The notes under the pieces were generated by a model that was not told the origin of the DNA, did no database searches, and worked only from the letters and a program-made list of their open reading frames with translations. Both the position numbers and the translations under genes were made by a program. A stretch of DNA of 64,000 nt, from contig JABDHL010000047.1 of NCBI GenBank assembly GCA_012972825.1, positions 1 to 64,000 on the forward strand, written 5' to 3'. The DNA comes from Chlorobiaceae bacterium. Its GTDB lineage: Bacteria; Bacteroidota; Chlorobiia; Chlorobiales; Chlorobiaceae. Below are positions 47,020-56,456 of this stretch, one piece after another (the stretch's first letter is position 1; each line of letters opens with the position of its first letter).

Positions 47020-49023
47020 ATGGCTACAGACGAAACAACATCCAACACACAGCCCACCGAAACCTCGTCTTCTGCAAACGGTTCGATAAGCTCTGTTATG
47101 TCTGAAAAACGGAAATTTCCGCCCCCTGCAGAGTTTGCAAAAAGTGCCCATATCTCCTCAATGGAAGAATATGAGAAGCTGTATGCTTCTGCTGCCACAT
47201 ATCCGGAAGCCTATTGGGGTGGAATTGCCGAACAGTTTCACTGGTTTAAAAAGTTTGATACCGTGCTGGAATGGAACAGCCCTTATGCGAAGTGGTTTAA
47301 TGGCGGAAAAACAAATATCTGCTACAATGCCCTTGATATCCATGTTAAAAGCTGGAGAAAAAACAAGGCTGCTATTATCTGGGAAGGTGAAGAGGGGAAC
47401 GAGCGGGTTCTGACGTACGGTGAACTTCACCGTCAGGTCAGCAAATTTGCAAACGTCCTTAAAATCGCCGGCATAAAACCAGGTGACAGGGTTGCGCTCT
47501 ATATGGGCATGGTTCCTGAACTGGTCATCGCTGTACTTGCCTGTGCACGTGTCGGAGCTGTTCACAATGTTATTTTTGCCGGATTCTCTGCTCATGCAAT
47601 CACCGAGCGTGTCAATGATTCAAGAGCAAAGATGGTTATCTGTGCAGACGGCTCAAGACGCCGCGGCAGTTCCATCAACCTTAAGAATATTGTTGATGAG
47701 GCAATTGTCAATACTCCATCCATCAGAAGTGTCATTGTCCTGAAAGTAACCAATGAAGAGGTTCACATGCATAACGGCATGGACCATTGGTGGCATGATC
47801 TGATGGGTCTGGCCGTTGATGAATGTGAGTCGGTCGAAGTAGAATCAGAACATCCTCTTTTTGTGCTCTATACCAGCGGTTCAACCGGAAAACCGAAAGG
47901 TATCCTGCATACCACTGCCGGATACATGGTACACGCAGCAAGTTCGTTTAAATACGTTTTTGATATCAGGGACGAGGATATCTACTGGTGTACGGCAGAT
48001 GTAGGCTGGATAACCGGACATAGTTATATGGTTTACGGCCCACTGCTTAACGGTGCAACACTTCTCATGTACGAAGGTGCCCCTAACTACCCTCAGTGGG
48101 ACAGGTTCTGGGATATCATCAACCGACATAAGGTCACCATTCTCTATACAGCTCCTACAGCTATTCGTGCCTTCATACGTGCAGGAAACGAATGGGTCAC
48201 AAAACACAACCTCAGCTCGCTCCGTCTGCTTGGTACTGTAGGCGAACCAATCAACCCCGAGGCATGGATGTGGTATCACAAGGTTGTAGGGCAGGAAAGA
48301 TGTCCAATCGTTGACACCTGGTGGCAGACAGAAACAGGCGGCATCATGGTATCTCCGCTTCCGGGAGCAACACCGACAAAACCAGGTACGGCTACACGGC
48401 CACTCCCAGGTATCGCTGTCGATGTTGTTCATAAAGACGGGACACCATGCGAAGCCAATGAAGGCGGGTATCTGGTCATTAAACAACCATGGCCATCAAT
48501 GCTCCGCACCATCTACGGCGACAACAAACGATATGAATCAACATACTGGTCTGAATTCCCCGGCATGTACTTTACGGGTGACGGTGCACGGAAAGATGAA
48601 GACGGTTATATCTGGATCATGGGACGTGTTGATGATGTTGTCAACGTTTCAGGTCACCGTCTTGGCACCAGTGAGGTTGAAAGCGCTCTTGTTTCCTTTG
48701 AAGCCGTTGCAGAAGCCGCCGTTGTCAGCCGCCCCGATGAGCTTAAGGGCAATGCCCTTGTGGCCTTCGTGACGCTGAAGGATGAATATGTAGGCGATAT
48801 GAAGATGCGTGAAGAACTGCGCAACCACGTTGCAAAAGAGATCGGACCTATTGCAAAACCTGATGAAATCAGGTGGGCAAAAGGCCTTCCGAAAACCCGC
48901 AGCGGAAAAATCATGCGCCGACTCCTTCGCGAACTTGCTACAAGCAATGAGGTCAAGGGAGATGTCACCACCCTTGAAGATTTCGGCGTTCTTGAAAACC
49001 TTCGTTCAAACGAAGAGGATTAA
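47020..49023 (+). CDS. acs: Acetyl-CoA synthetase (AMP-forming)
   Basis: Activates acetate to acetyl-CoA via acetyl-AMP, which would let the photoautotroph assimilate acetate alongside the pyruvate synthase. The 667-aa protein has the P-loop-like [26 protein letters not shown], the hinge region [12 protein letters not shown] and the C-terminal acetylatable Lys in [16 protein letters not shown]. The first 35 residues are low-complexity (Thr/Ser-rich). Confidence 0.95.
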   Translation: MATDETTSNTQPTETSSSANGSISSVMSEKRKFPPPAEFAKSAHISSMEEYEKLYASAATYPEAYWGGIAEQFHWFKKFDTVLEWNSPYAKWFNGGKTNICYNALDIHVKSWRKNKAAIIWEGEEGNERVLTYGELHRQVSKFANVLKIAGIKPGDRVALYMGMVPELVIAVLACARVGAVHNVIFAGFSAHAITERVNDSRAKMVICADGSRRRGSSINLKNIVDEAIVNTPSIRSVIVLKVTNEEVHMHNGMDHWWHDLMGLAVDECESVEVESEHPLFVLYTSGSTGKPKGILHTTAGYMVHAASSFKYVFDIRDEDIYWCTADVGWITGHSYMVYGPLLNGATLLMYEGAPNYPQWDRFWDIINRHKVTILYTAPTAIRAFIRAGNEWVTKHNLSSLRLLGTVGEPINPEAWMWYHKVVGQERCPIVDTWWQTETGGIMVSPLPGATPTKPGTATRPLPGIAVDVVHKDGTPCEANEGGYLVIKQPWPSMLRTIYGDNKRYESTYWSEFPGMYFTGDGARKDEDGYIWIMGRVDDVVNVSGHRLGTSEVESALVSFEAVAEAAVVSRPDELKGNALVAFVTLKDEYVGDMKMREELRNHVAKEIGPIAKPDEIRWAKGLPKTRSGKIMRRLLRELATSNEVKGDVTTLEDFGVLENLRSNEED

Positions 49024-49053
49024 GCCCAGCTTACATCCTGAAGAAACAATTCA

Positions 49054-49092
49054 AAACAGGAAGCGCAGCTGAGGCTGCGCTTCCTGTTTATT
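49054..49092 (+). terminator. Terminator after acs
   Basis: Perfect 16-bp stem between 49054-49069 and 49074-49089 (core GGAAGCGCAGC / GCTGCGCTTCC), loop TGAG, followed by a T-rich tail. Confidence 0.9.
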
Positions 49093-49108
49093 TTCTGTTT
49101 ATGAGGGG

Positions 49109-49258
49109 CTATGATGTTGTAATGTGAAGCAGATTGAAAACTGACCCGGCCATTATTACGCGGAGCAACGTAAAATTATAGTAATCACATAGAATGGGAC
49201 AGTCATTATAGATTGTAAAACCAAACTGTATGCGACTTTGGTTGCCTGTCTGTGTCAT
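49109..49258 (-). pseudogene. Short reading frame with strong start signals, probable insertion-sequence remnant
   Basis: A 49-codon frame starts MTQTGNQSRIQFGFTIYNDC and ends ITTS before TAG. An AAGGAGAT lies seven bases before the ATG. After about 15 plausible residues the sequence turns into composition unlike a folded protein. Start, ribosome-binding site and hairpin leader together look like the 5' end of a transposase gene whose body has been lost. The transposase family is not established. It could instead be a real small protein. Confidence 0.4.
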
Positions 49259-49259
49259 G

Positions 49260-49292
49260 TCTTATATCTCCTTTTGTTGGAAGATATGACTT
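49260..49292 (-). promoter_or_regulatory. Hairpin that sequesters the ribosome-binding site
   Basis: On the reverse strand GTCATATCTTCC and GGAGATATAAGAC pair around the loop AACAAAA, enclosing the Shine-Dalgarno sequence. Such leaders occur in insertion sequences and block translation from read-through transcripts. Confidence 0.5.
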
Positions 49293-49470
49293 CTCACCCT
49301 GTCCACGAAAATATAGCAAGTTCATGACAACCATGCATCAAAATCTGACGATCGGATAAAAGTATTCATGTACCCGTATTGTATTCTATTCGGATACTTC
49401 TTTGCAAGTTTTTTGTTTTCGATTTTATTCCCCGTGTCCCCTGACCTAAAACTCTTGCACACAGAGCAGA
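49293..49470. other. Non-coding stretch beside the remnant
   Basis: About 180 bp without a gene. GTGGACAGGG (reverse strand, near 49300) precedes the remnant and could be the old element end; no matching partner was found. Confidence 0.3.
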
Positions 49471-49517
49471 AAAGGCTCCGGAAGATTGAGGTGTGTCCCC
49501 AACCTCCCGGAGCCTTT
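49471..49517 (-). terminator. Terminator after tspO with extended loop
   Basis: AAAGGCTCCGG (49471-49481) and CCGGAGCCTTT (49507-49517) form a perfect 11-bp stem; inside it GAGGT and ACCTC form a second short stem. On the reverse strand it is followed by TCTGCTC after TTTT. Confidence 0.7.
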
Positions 49518-49544
49518 GGCATGAGTTACAAAAGCTTCTCCTTA

Positions 49545-50033
49545 TCAGAGCAGACCTCTATTAAGCTGCCAGATCGTAAAATTAAGAAACGAGGCAAAGC
49601 TTACCCATAGAAGGTATGGAATCAGCAGATATCCCGCAGTCGGGGAAACAGCTTTGAACTTCACTATTGTCAGCACAATCGCCAGCCAGAGCAGAACAAT
49701 CACAACGAGAGCTTTCGAAGGGGAATGAAGCCCGAAAAATGCGGCTGACCAGCTGAAATTAAGCAGCAGCTGTACGCCGAATGCTGTAAGAGCACCCTTG
49801 ACGTCTGTTTTTTCAGACCACTTCTCTACCACAAGATAGAGTGCTATCCCCATAAGCAGGAATAAAAGAGACCACGCGGGTGGAAAGAGCCAGTCAGGTG
49901 GGTTCCATGATGGCTTTTTGAGTATTGAATAGTACCACTCCGAACCGGGCACTGGCGTAAAGGTGCTGCCTGCAAAAGCAAATACAAAACATACTCCGAT
50001 GCAGATGACCAGTTTTGGAATATTGAGTTTCAT
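49545..50033 (-). CDS. tspO: TspO/MBR family membrane protein
   Basis: 162 aa, five transmembrane helices, rich in Trp. The first loop with YYSILKKPSWNPPDWLFPPAW is the TspO signature, followed by LLNFSWSAAFFG and the C-terminal LLWVSFASFLNFTIWQLN. TspO proteins bind porphyrins and cholesterol-like ligands. In photosynthetic bacteria one member tunes pigment gene expression, which may be relevant in a bacteriochlorophyll-making organism. The ATG at 50033 is preferred to a TTG at 50057. Confidence 0.92.
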   Translation of the reverse strand: MKLNIPKLVICIGVCFVFAFAGSTFTPVPGSEWYYSILKKPSWNPPDWLFPPAWSLLFLLMGIALYLVVEKWSEKTDVKGALTAFGVQLLLNFSWSAAFFGLHSPSKALVVIVLLWLAIVLTIVKFKAVSPTAGYLLIPYLLWVSFASFLNFTIWQLNRGLL

Positions 50034-50223
50034 TGTTGCCGGGGTTAAAATAATCAATCACTTCTATCACTATGCATAAGAAACAGATAGTAAGGATGGA
50101 TAATTCCCCTCACCACCTCTATAATTCAAAACCCCAGGCTTGTGCTTTACCGAAATATCCATTGGAATAAAAGAATGGAGTGAAATGTTATATTGATCGC
50201 GATTATAACCCTTACGGACACAT

Positions 50224-51036
50224 ATGGAAAAAAGAAGCAATGAACTGCAGTGTGCCATCAGGGCTGCACAGACTGCAGGAGCTATCACTCTTGATAAATT
50301 TGGAGAACTCTCTCAAAATGAAATCAAGGGAAAAGATTATAAAGATTTTGTCACTGAGGTTGACAAGGCCTGTGAAGCGGTAATCAGCTCAATTATCACA
50401 GAAAGTTTTCCTGATGACAGCATGCTGTGTGAAGAAGGTACCGTCATTAAAGGCGCTTCGGGTAGAACATGGATTGTCGATCCTCTTGACGGCACCCTTA
50501 ACTTTATTCACTCCTTTCCTGTTTTTTCAATAAGTATTGCTCTGAAGGACTGGAATAATGAACTGATAACCGCTGTTGTTTTTCAGCCTGTTCTTCAGGA
50601 GCTCTTTACTGCTGAAAAAGGGCGCGGAGCATACTTGAACGGCAAAAAAATCTCGATTTCAAACCGCTCTGAGAAAGAGAGTTTTCTCATTGCAACGGGA
50701 ATTCCGTTCACGGAGTACCACTATATTGATTCATATTTCGGGATGCTGAGAGAGATTATTCACGACACTGCAGGCATTCGACGTGCCGGTTCAGCAGCCA
50801 TAGATCTTGCTTATACGGCCTGCGGGCGCTTTGACGGATTCTGGGAATACAAGCTTTTCCCATGGGATTTTGCTGCCGGCGTGCTGCTTGTACGTGAGGC
50901 TGGAGGAACGGTCACCAACTTTACCGGAGAGCAGGATGTTTTTCAAAAACAGAGTATTATTGCCGGCAACAGCATTTCCCATCCTCTTCTTCTTGAAAAA
51001 GCCCTGAAACACTTTTCCAGTAAGAGTTTGTCATAA
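50224..51036 (+). CDS. Inositol monophosphatase family protein
   Basis: 270-aa Mg-dependent phosphatase (IMPase/SuhB/CysQ superfamily). Metal sites: DFVTEVDKACE, CEEGT, WIVDPLDGTLNFIHSFP (the DPLDGT motif) and WDFAAGVLLVREAGG. Substrate may be inositol phosphate, fructose-1,6-bisphosphate or PAP; the family does not decide. Stands alone upstream of lpxC/fabZ. Confidence 0.92.
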   Translation: MEKRSNELQCAIRAAQTAGAITLDKFGELSQNEIKGKDYKDFVTEVDKACEAVISSIITESFPDDSMLCEEGTVIKGASGRTWIVDPLDGTLNFIHSFPVFSISIALKDWNNELITAVVFQPVLQELFTAEKGRGAYLNGKKISISNRSEKESFLIATGIPFTEYHYIDSYFGMLREIIHDTAGIRRAGSAAIDLAYTACGRFDGFWEYKLFPWDFAAGVLLVREAGGTVTNFTGEQDVFQKQSIIAGNSISHPLLLEKALKHFSSKSLS

Positions 51037-51177
51037 GGAGTTTGGGAAGGTAACGACAAAAAGCCTGATTTGAACAGGAAATCGATCTTTATTATCTTGA
51101 AGGTTAAAAGTTATTCATTATTACAACTTAAGTTCATTTCCTGCATGGCATTATGAGGCAGGAGCAACGATTACATT

Positions 51178-52581
51178 ATGCTCATTCATCAGCGCACACT
51201 TCAAAAAGAAGTTACCCTCTCGGGTACAGGACTGCACACCGGTAAAGAGTGCATGATTACCTTTAAACCTGCCCCGGTCAACTACGGCTACCGTTTTGTC
51301 CGGACAGATATTGAAAACAGTCCTGAAATACCAGCACTGATTGATAACGTGATTGATGTTCTGCGAGGGACCACTATCGGTCTCAACGATGTGAAAGTTC
51401 ATACCACCGAACACGTTCTTGGCGCTCTTTACGGACTTCAGATTGATAACTGCCTGATTGAACTGAGCGGACCGGAACCGCCGGTTATGGATGGAAGCTC
51501 ACACCCTTTTGCAATAGTACTGCTCGAAGCCGGATTCCAGGAACAGGAAGAACCCAAAAATTACCTGGTCATTGATGAAACAATTGAATACCATGACGTT
51601 GAAAACAGTGTCGATATTGTTGCATTGCCGCTGGATGACTTTAGAATGACGGTCATGGTGGACTATAAAAATCCAGCGCTCGGCTCTCAGCACTCGGGTC
51701 TTTTTAATCTGGAGACAGAATTCATCAAGGATTTTTCCCCCGCAAGAACCTTCTGCTTTCTCAGTGAAGTGGAAGCACTTGCAAACCAGGGGATCATTAA
51801 GGGTGGCGATATAGACAATGCTATTGTCATTATAGACAAAACTATGCAAAAAGAGGAGCTTGACGCCCTTGGGAAAAAACTGGGTATAGAGAGCGAGCAT
51901 CTTGTACTAGGCGAAAACGGTATTCTCAACAACCGGGAACTCCGTTTTAAAAACGAGCCCGCCCGCCATAAACTGCTTGACCTTCTCGGAGACATCGCAC
52001 TTCTTGGCATGCCGATAAAGGCACAGGTGCTTGCTGCCCGCCCCGGTCATGCTTCGAATGTGGAATTTATCAAACAGTTGAAAAAATATACCGATCGCAA
52101 CAAGCTGGCCAGACAGTACCAGCACGAGAAAAAAGCCGGCGTTATTTTCGACATCAATGCTATTCTAAACATTCTCCCGCACCGTTATCCTTTTCTTTTA
52201 ATCGACAAGATCGTTGAATTCAAACTTGATGAAAAAATTGTATCGATTAAAAACGTGACCATGAACGAACCGTTCTTCCAGGGTCACTTTCCGGGTAATC
52301 CCATCATGCCGGGTGTGCTGATCCTTGAGGCCATGGCTCAGACCGGAGGCATAATGATGCTGAACGGTAATGATAAGATAAAGGAGAGTGTTGTATACTT
52401 CATGGGGATCGACAAGGCTCGCTTCCGTAAACCGGTACTTCCAGGGGACACCCTTGTCATTGAAGCAACCATGACCAACATGCGAAGAAGCGTTTGCCAG
52501 TTTGATGCAAAAGCTTATGTGAGGGGAGAACTTGTCTGCGAAGCTTCCCTTATGGCTAGTGTTGTGTCGAAAAACAAATAA
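51178..52581 (+). CDS. lpxC/fabZ: Bifunctional UDP-3-O-acyl-GlcNAc deacetylase / 3-hydroxyacyl-ACP dehydratase
   Basis: 467-aa fusion. Residues about 1-300 are LpxC: LSGTGLHTGKEC, zinc His in VHTTEHVLGALYGL, RTFCFLSEVEAL and HKLLDLLGDIALLG. Residues about 320-467 are FabZ: ILPHRYPFLLIDKIVEF with the catalytic His, then QGHFPGNPIMPGVLILEAMA with the catalytic Glu. LpxC commits precursors to lipid A and FabZ dehydrates hydroxyacyl-ACP for fatty acids, so one chain carries both branches of the shared pool. The fusion is known from Bacteroidetes/Chlorobi. Confidence 0.97.
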   Translation: MLIHQRTLQKEVTLSGTGLHTGKECMITFKPAPVNYGYRFVRTDIENSPEIPALIDNVIDVLRGTTIGLNDVKVHTTEHVLGALYGLQIDNCLIELSGPEPPVMDGSSHPFAIVLLEAGFQEQEEPKNYLVIDETIEYHDVENSVDIVALPLDDFRMTVMVDYKNPALGSQHSGLFNLETEFIKDFSPARTFCFLSEVEALANQGIIKGGDIDNAIVIIDKTMQKEELDALGKKLGIESEHLVLGENGILNNRELRFKNEPARHKLLDLLGDIALLGMPIKAQVLAARPGHASNVEFIKQLKKYTDRNKLARQYQHEKKAGVIFDINAILNILPHRYPFLLIDKIVEFKLDEKIVSIKNVTMNEPFFQGHFPGNPIMPGVLILEAMAQTGGIMMLNGNDKIKESVVYFMGIDKARFRKPVLPGDTLVIEATMTNMRRSVCQFDAKAYVRGELVCEASLMASVVSKNK

Positions 52582-52824
52582 AAGTCTTTTTCAGAAGCAG
52601 AACGCCCTGTACTCAGAAACAGGGCGGTTCTCAACACCTGCCCACATTTCATCCACAAGTTGTCAACATTTCCACCTTCATAAGAATCAAGGTTGTTAAC
52701 ATTCCTAAGTTATAATTCAGGAATGTTTTAGCTCATCTATGCATTGATATTTATTTTTTTCGTATAAAGTTATCAATACTCGGAAGTCATGGATTGACCA
52801 ACAATACAACAGGTATGGCAAAAC
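52582..52824. other. Gap between lpxC/fabZ and pgsA with two inverted repeats
   Basis: CGCCCTGT (52603-52610) / ACAGGGCG (52619-52626) is a GC-rich hairpin, probably ending lpxC/fabZ although it lacks a T-run. AACATTCCT (52698-52706) / AGGAATGTT (52719-52727) is a perfect 9-bp inverted repeat. TCATCCACA near 52650 is one base from a DnaA box. The function of these is unknown. Confidence 0.45.
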
Positions 52825-53385
52825 TCAGACACGGTACTCAAGACCTTTATGAATTCTGTAAAACCTCACACAATAAAGAGAAAAGGAGTAGAGAAGCATA
52901 ATGGACGAGAGGTATAAAAAGAATTCCTTGACAGGATAGCGCTGAAAAACGGGATGCGGCCAAACCATGGCAATAAACATCATGGAGACAAAACCAACCG
53001 CCCATTTTCCCGGCCATAGAGAAGTTGTCACTACAGAATAGTGGATTCTGACGTACGCAGCACCAATAAAAATCAGTGCATCCCTGAGAACAGCAAAAAG
53101 CACAAACCACAAAGGAAGCTGACCGATCCAGAAAAAATAAACCGCCACACTGGCAAGACAGAGTTTGTCGGCAAGCGGATCAAGAATTTTTCCCATTTCG
53201 GAAACATCATTTGTCCATCGGGCAGCCTGACCGTCAAACCAGTCGGTCAAGAGAGCAACAACCATGATAACAATGGCCGTTTTGAGATGGCCGGTATGAA
53301 AATAATAAAGAAACCAGGGGATCAATATTATTCTCAGAAAACTAAGCGAATTCGGCAGATTAAAGATACGACCTTCCATATTCAA
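52825..53385 (-). CDS. pgsA: CDP-diacylglycerol-glycerol-3-phosphate 3-phosphatidyltransferase
   Basis: 186-aa membrane enzyme making phosphatidylglycerol phosphate. It carries the full CDP-alcohol phosphotransferase motif: DWFDGQAAR, then ILDPLADK, with the expected spacing D-x2-DG-x2-AR-x8-G-x3-D-x3-D. About five hydrophobic helices. The leftmost repeat of the adjoining integrated element lies only 73 bp upstream of its start. Confidence 0.9.
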   Translation of the reverse strand: MNMEGRIFNLPNSLSFLRIILIPWFLYYFHTGHLKTAIVIMVVALLTDWFDGQAARWTNDVSEMGKILDPLADKLCLASVAVYFFWIGQLPLWFVLFAVLRDALIFIGAAYVRIHYSVVTTSLWPGKWAVGFVSMMFIAMVWPHPVFQRYPVKEFFLYLSSIMLLYSFSLYCVRFYRIHKGLEYRV

Positions 53386-53457
53386 TTTTTTACAAAAACA
53401 CTGTATCTCTTCACTTTAATACAACATAGAGAGAATAAAAAGTATCGAAAACGGCCA

Positions 53458-53481
53458 AAACTTTACAAAAACTTTACAAAT
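53458..53481 (+). repeat. Left boundary repeat (attL candidate)
   Basis: Two tandem copies of AACTTTACA-like sequence; matches 61988-62011 at 22 of 24 positions (AA versus GG in the middle). Located 73 bp upstream of the pgsA start. Confidence 0.4.
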
Positions 53482-53828
53482 GCGTCAATAATCCCGCTTT
53501 GTGAACCCTCTTTACTTTATAAGGCATATTCTGGAAAGTTGTTGAAAGATAAGAAATAGAGATAACAGTTGTTTAAAAACACAATATATTTTGCTCTTCA
53601 AAAACATAGCATTACATAGCATCATAGCATCGAAAAGTTAAGAAAAATTGCCTGTTTTTTTGGTGTCAGGAAAAAGGTTTGCTGCCAGTTGGAACGGAAT
53701 CATCGCCAACTGGATTGTTACCGGTTACGCTGTAAAGTGGTTGACTGCGAATGGGGAAGCAAAAACCCCTGTGGAGCCCCCAAGCTTTTACTTGTATTTT
53801 GATTTCGTCAACTAAAGAGAGTGGTTTC
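53482..53828. other. Left-end non-coding region of the element
   Basis: About 350 bp without a gene. CATAGCAT occurs three times in 26 bp (53605-53612, 53615-53622, 53623-53630). CCAGTTGG (53685-53692) and CCAACTGG (53706-53713) form a perfect 8-bp inverted repeat upstream of the next gene. These could be integrase arm sites or operators. Confidence 0.5.
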
Positions 53829-54485
53829 ATGGAACTTCTTTTTATCCTGTTTTTTCTTGCCATCCTATGGTTTTTCTTCAACAAGAAAACTCCCACAAAA
53901 AAAGCAGAAAAGAACCCCTCTAACAATAATTCAGCTCCACTGCCGAAAATAATTATTGATTATGGAAAACGAAAGCCCGGACAAAGAAAACAAGGGCCAC
54001 CTGTTGATACGTTTGAAGCAGAAAAAGAGAGACTTCGCCAAAAATTCGAAACAGAACCATCAGACGGTGATGTTAAATGGTCTCTTTTGAATAAATCTAT
54101 AGCAATGCATGTAAAAGAGCAGCAATGGGGGCTTTATCGTAACGACTTATTCGATATGGCTGAGATTTTAAGAAAAGAGTCAAAAGGATTAAGGGCTTTA
54201 GACAAGTATTTTGAGGTTTGTTATTTAGACCTTAACGGGCCAAACAATATAGGAATATCTGATCCTGATATTCTTGCAGAGTTTCCGCCCTTCAGCCCTG
54301 ACAACATATTTCTTGCCCCATTCGTTACTGACCGTATTAAGCGATTGACGAAAGAACTTTCCCTTGATTTTGATAAAGCTAAATCAAGATTTATTAAAGT
54401 TGCTTCAGGGATGGAAAAACGGCTCAAGCTTCCCGTTAATTCAGATATAGCATGGGAGCAACTAAGAGCTGAGCTTCAGAAATGA
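53829..54485 (+). CDS. Membrane-anchored cytoplasmic protein of unknown function (cargo candidate)
   Basis: 218 aa from the ATG at 53829, which opens directly into a hydrophobic helix (MELLFILFFLAILWFFF). A Lys-rich linker with Asn/Ser/Pro low complexity follows. The C-terminal helical domain of about 150 residues contains WSLLNKSIAMHVKEQQWGLY, RKESKGLRALDKYFEVCYLD and PDILAEFPPFSPDNIFLAPF. With no signal cleavage and a basic linker right after the helix, the domain should face the cytoplasm. No family recognised. It is the only rightward gene of the element and converges on the PDZ gene. Confidence 0.7.
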   Translation: MELLFILFFLAILWFFFNKKTPTKKAEKNPSNNNSAPLPKIIIDYGKRKPGQRKQGPPVDTFEAEKERLRQKFETEPSDGDVKWSLLNKSIAMHVKEQQWGLYRNDLFDMAEILRKESKGLRALDKYFEVCYLDLNGPNNIGISDPDILAEFPPFSPDNIFLAPFVTDRIKRLTKELSLDFDKAKSRFIKVASGMEKRLKLPVNSDIAWEQLRAELQK

Positions 54486-54508
54486 AAAACCCCGGTGGAG
54501 TGCCGGGG
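54485..54508 (-). terminator. Terminator between the two convergent cargo genes
   Basis: CCCCGG (54490-54495) / CCGGGG (54503-54508), followed on the reverse strand by TTTTT. It ends the PDZ-gene transcript and may also affect the forward gene, whose stop adjoins it. Confidence 0.65.
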
Positions 54509-54536
54509 CTGGATATTCTGATTAAATATTGAAAGT

Positions 54537-55802
54537 TCAGAATTGTATCGGGATTTTCATTTCATGACTTCCGCGCCATATAGTTAATATAATTTTATCA
54601 CCGTTTTGCACGTTTGACAAGGCATCACCAAGCCCTGTTGTTATTCCCTGCACTTCTTTGTCATCAACATACAATACAATATCGTCAGGTCTCAACCCTT
54701 GCTTGTATCCAACCCCGCTATATGGAAGCGTAACAATGACAACCCCTTTTGTGGCACCAAGAGCATCAATACTTGACAGGAGTTTAGCGACCTCTGGTTT
54801 TGCTCGAAAACTATTTGATTTCGCTGCAATGCTTGAGGAAATGACAGACGTCGGGAGGTAGTTTACATCTAATTTTGGCTTTTCTGTATTTGATTTATCA
54901 GAGGGGGTAACTTTGTTATTTTCTGGAATCGCTGAGACTGGGAGATTAAGATCAAACTCAGTGTATTTCTGGTTGTTTTCATGATTAATTATTTCAACCT
55001 TGTTCAGTCTTGCAGTAAACATAGTAAATAGCCAACTCATCTCGGAAGGGCTTGTAACTGTAGGGGAAAAATGATTAAACCATTTGAGGACATATTTTTT
55101 TTGGTTTTTATACAACTCCGTTGTTATATGAAGCCTACATACTCCTTTTGATAAGATTTTTTTTGCTCCTTCAGGAGAAACCTGAATCTGAACCATCCTC
55201 AATTGACTGTTCTTGCTTACATCCAATCTCCTGACTGGCTGCTCCATCTTTCTCGACCCTGGCTTAGCGAAAGCTGTAACTGAAGGAGAGGCTCTATCGT
55301 CAAAACGCAAATCTGGATTTGTGCAAATCAGAATCACTTGCTCTTCATTATGTTTTTTAACCACCTTTTTGACGCCAAATGCGTTACTGCCAACATAAGC
55401 GCCTCCTTCTGACATTTGATCATAAATTATAAACTTTGCAGCAAGGGGTGAGTCCTTAAGATTATCATCATCACTATGCGGAAACCCAAACGAATACTGA
55501 TCTGCGCCAACGAGTCCAAGGGTTAAAATCTCCTTATCCGAATCGTACGAAAACTCAACAGCCCTCCCTAATGGGATATCAAGTATAAAGTCTTTACCGG
55601 CATACCCGGATTTTGCGATGCGCTCTAAATAGGCATCGGTTGTTTCAAAATCACTTTTAGCCATTGTCATTGCTGCAAATTTATTCACAAACAATAAAAT
55701 ATCTTTATCGGGCACCTTGTCCTTACACTCCGCCGATGTGGCGGCATTTGCTGATAGGCTAAAAAGGAACAGTACCGCCATAACCAATTTCATAAACTTC
55801 AT
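54537..55802 (-). CDS. Exported PDZ-domain protein of unknown function (cargo candidate)
   Basis: 421 aa. A signal peptide with AxA site (LVMAVLFLFSLSANAATSA) directs export. The middle has strand-rich segments (LGRAVEFSYDSDKEILTLGL, FSPTVTSPSEMSWLFTMFTA). The last 85 residues are a PDZ domain (GVVIVTLPYSGVGYKQGLRP, DDIVLYVDDKEVQ, NGDKIILTIWRGS). No protease catalytic triad or other catalytic domain is visible, so the PDZ may act as a peptide-binding module. Exported proteins are unusual in satellite-type elements. Shares no recognised family. Confidence 0.75.
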   Translation of the reverse strand: MKFMKLVMAVLFLFSLSANAATSAECKDKVPDKDILLFVNKFAAMTMAKSDFETTDAYLERIAKSGYAGKDFILDIPLGRAVEFSYDSDKEILTLGLVGADQYSFGFPHSDDDNLKDSPLAAKFIIYDQMSEGGAYVGSNAFGVKKVVKKHNEEQVILICTNPDLRFDDRASPSVTAFAKPGSRKMEQPVRRLDVSKNSQLRMVQIQVSPEGAKKILSKGVCRLHITTELYKNQKKYVLKWFNHFSPTVTSPSEMSWLFTMFTARLNKVEIINHENNQKYTEFDLNLPVSAIPENNKVTPSDKSNTEKPKLDVNYLPTSVISSSIAAKSNSFRAKPEVAKLLSSIDALGATKGVVIVTLPYSGVGYKQGLRPDDIVLYVDDKEVQGITTGLGDALSNVQNGDKIILTIWRGSHEMKIPIQF

Positions 55803-55895
55803 ACTGCTTCCGTTTAAATTGATAAGCCACTATCATTATACTGCAAATTGCGGCTTTTTAACACAAATTCACCACTACCCTTTTATTAAAACGTA

Positions 55896-56456
55896 TTACA
55901 CAAACCGTGACGGCTTCGCATTCGCGAACCAACTTGAACACTTGAAGCCAAAAACCTCGGCCCTGTCCGCCTTATGTTTTAACCATCTTTCATCCTCTGT
56001 CATGCCATAAACCTTCAAATGCTGGTCATCAAATTTGGCACGCAAAATAGACACTTGCTCATCACCTTTTGGCGCGTATTCTGCATAACGAAGGCCCTCA
56101 CTGTCAAGCCAGTCAAGCAAGCAATACTCTCGATAATCATCTTCAGGCCAAACCAATGAGTTTTTCGGCTGATCGTCAATACAAAAAACTGGTGCTACGC
56201 CTGCCTGTACCGCCATCTCTCGAAGTGTAATCTTCCCGTGAACGAAATCAGGGTTTATTCCTCTATGAAAATATGTTTTCCCATCGCGCCCAATACAAGG
56301 GAAATCGCCTCTCTCAAATCGAATAACGTCATCCATATTATAGGCCGCGCCATCATTGCCACCGATATAACATTTTTCATTTTCATCTTCTTGTGCTTTA
56401 AATCGCCTGCAAGCCTCAGCTTCAAGGGTTTTTATTCGTGTGTCTAATGCTCTCAA
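55896..56456 (-). CDS. Element protein of unknown function
   Basis: 186 aa. A short N-terminal coiled coil (RALDTRIKTLEAEACRRF) is followed by an acidic, Trp/Tyr/Asp-rich globular part (CIGRDGKTYFHRGINPD, WPEDDYREYCLLDWLD) and KHKADRAEVFGFKC. The start overlaps the upstream stop by 4 bp (translationally coupled). Family not recognised. Confidence 0.6.
   Translation of the reverse strand: MRALDTRIKTLEAEACRRFKAQEDENEKCYIGGNDGAAYNMDDVIRFERGDFPCIGRDGKTYFHRGINPDFVHGKITLREMAVQAGVAPVFCIDDQPKNSLVWPEDDYREYCLLDWLDSEGLRYAEYAPKGDEQVSILRAKFDDQHLKVYGMTEDERWLKHKADRAEVFGFKCSSWFANAKPSRFV

Noticed and set aside
51178-52581. LpxC/FabZ fusion as a novel system
   Set aside because: The fusion is striking but already known from Bacteroidetes and Chlorobi, so it is annotated rather than listed as a discovery.
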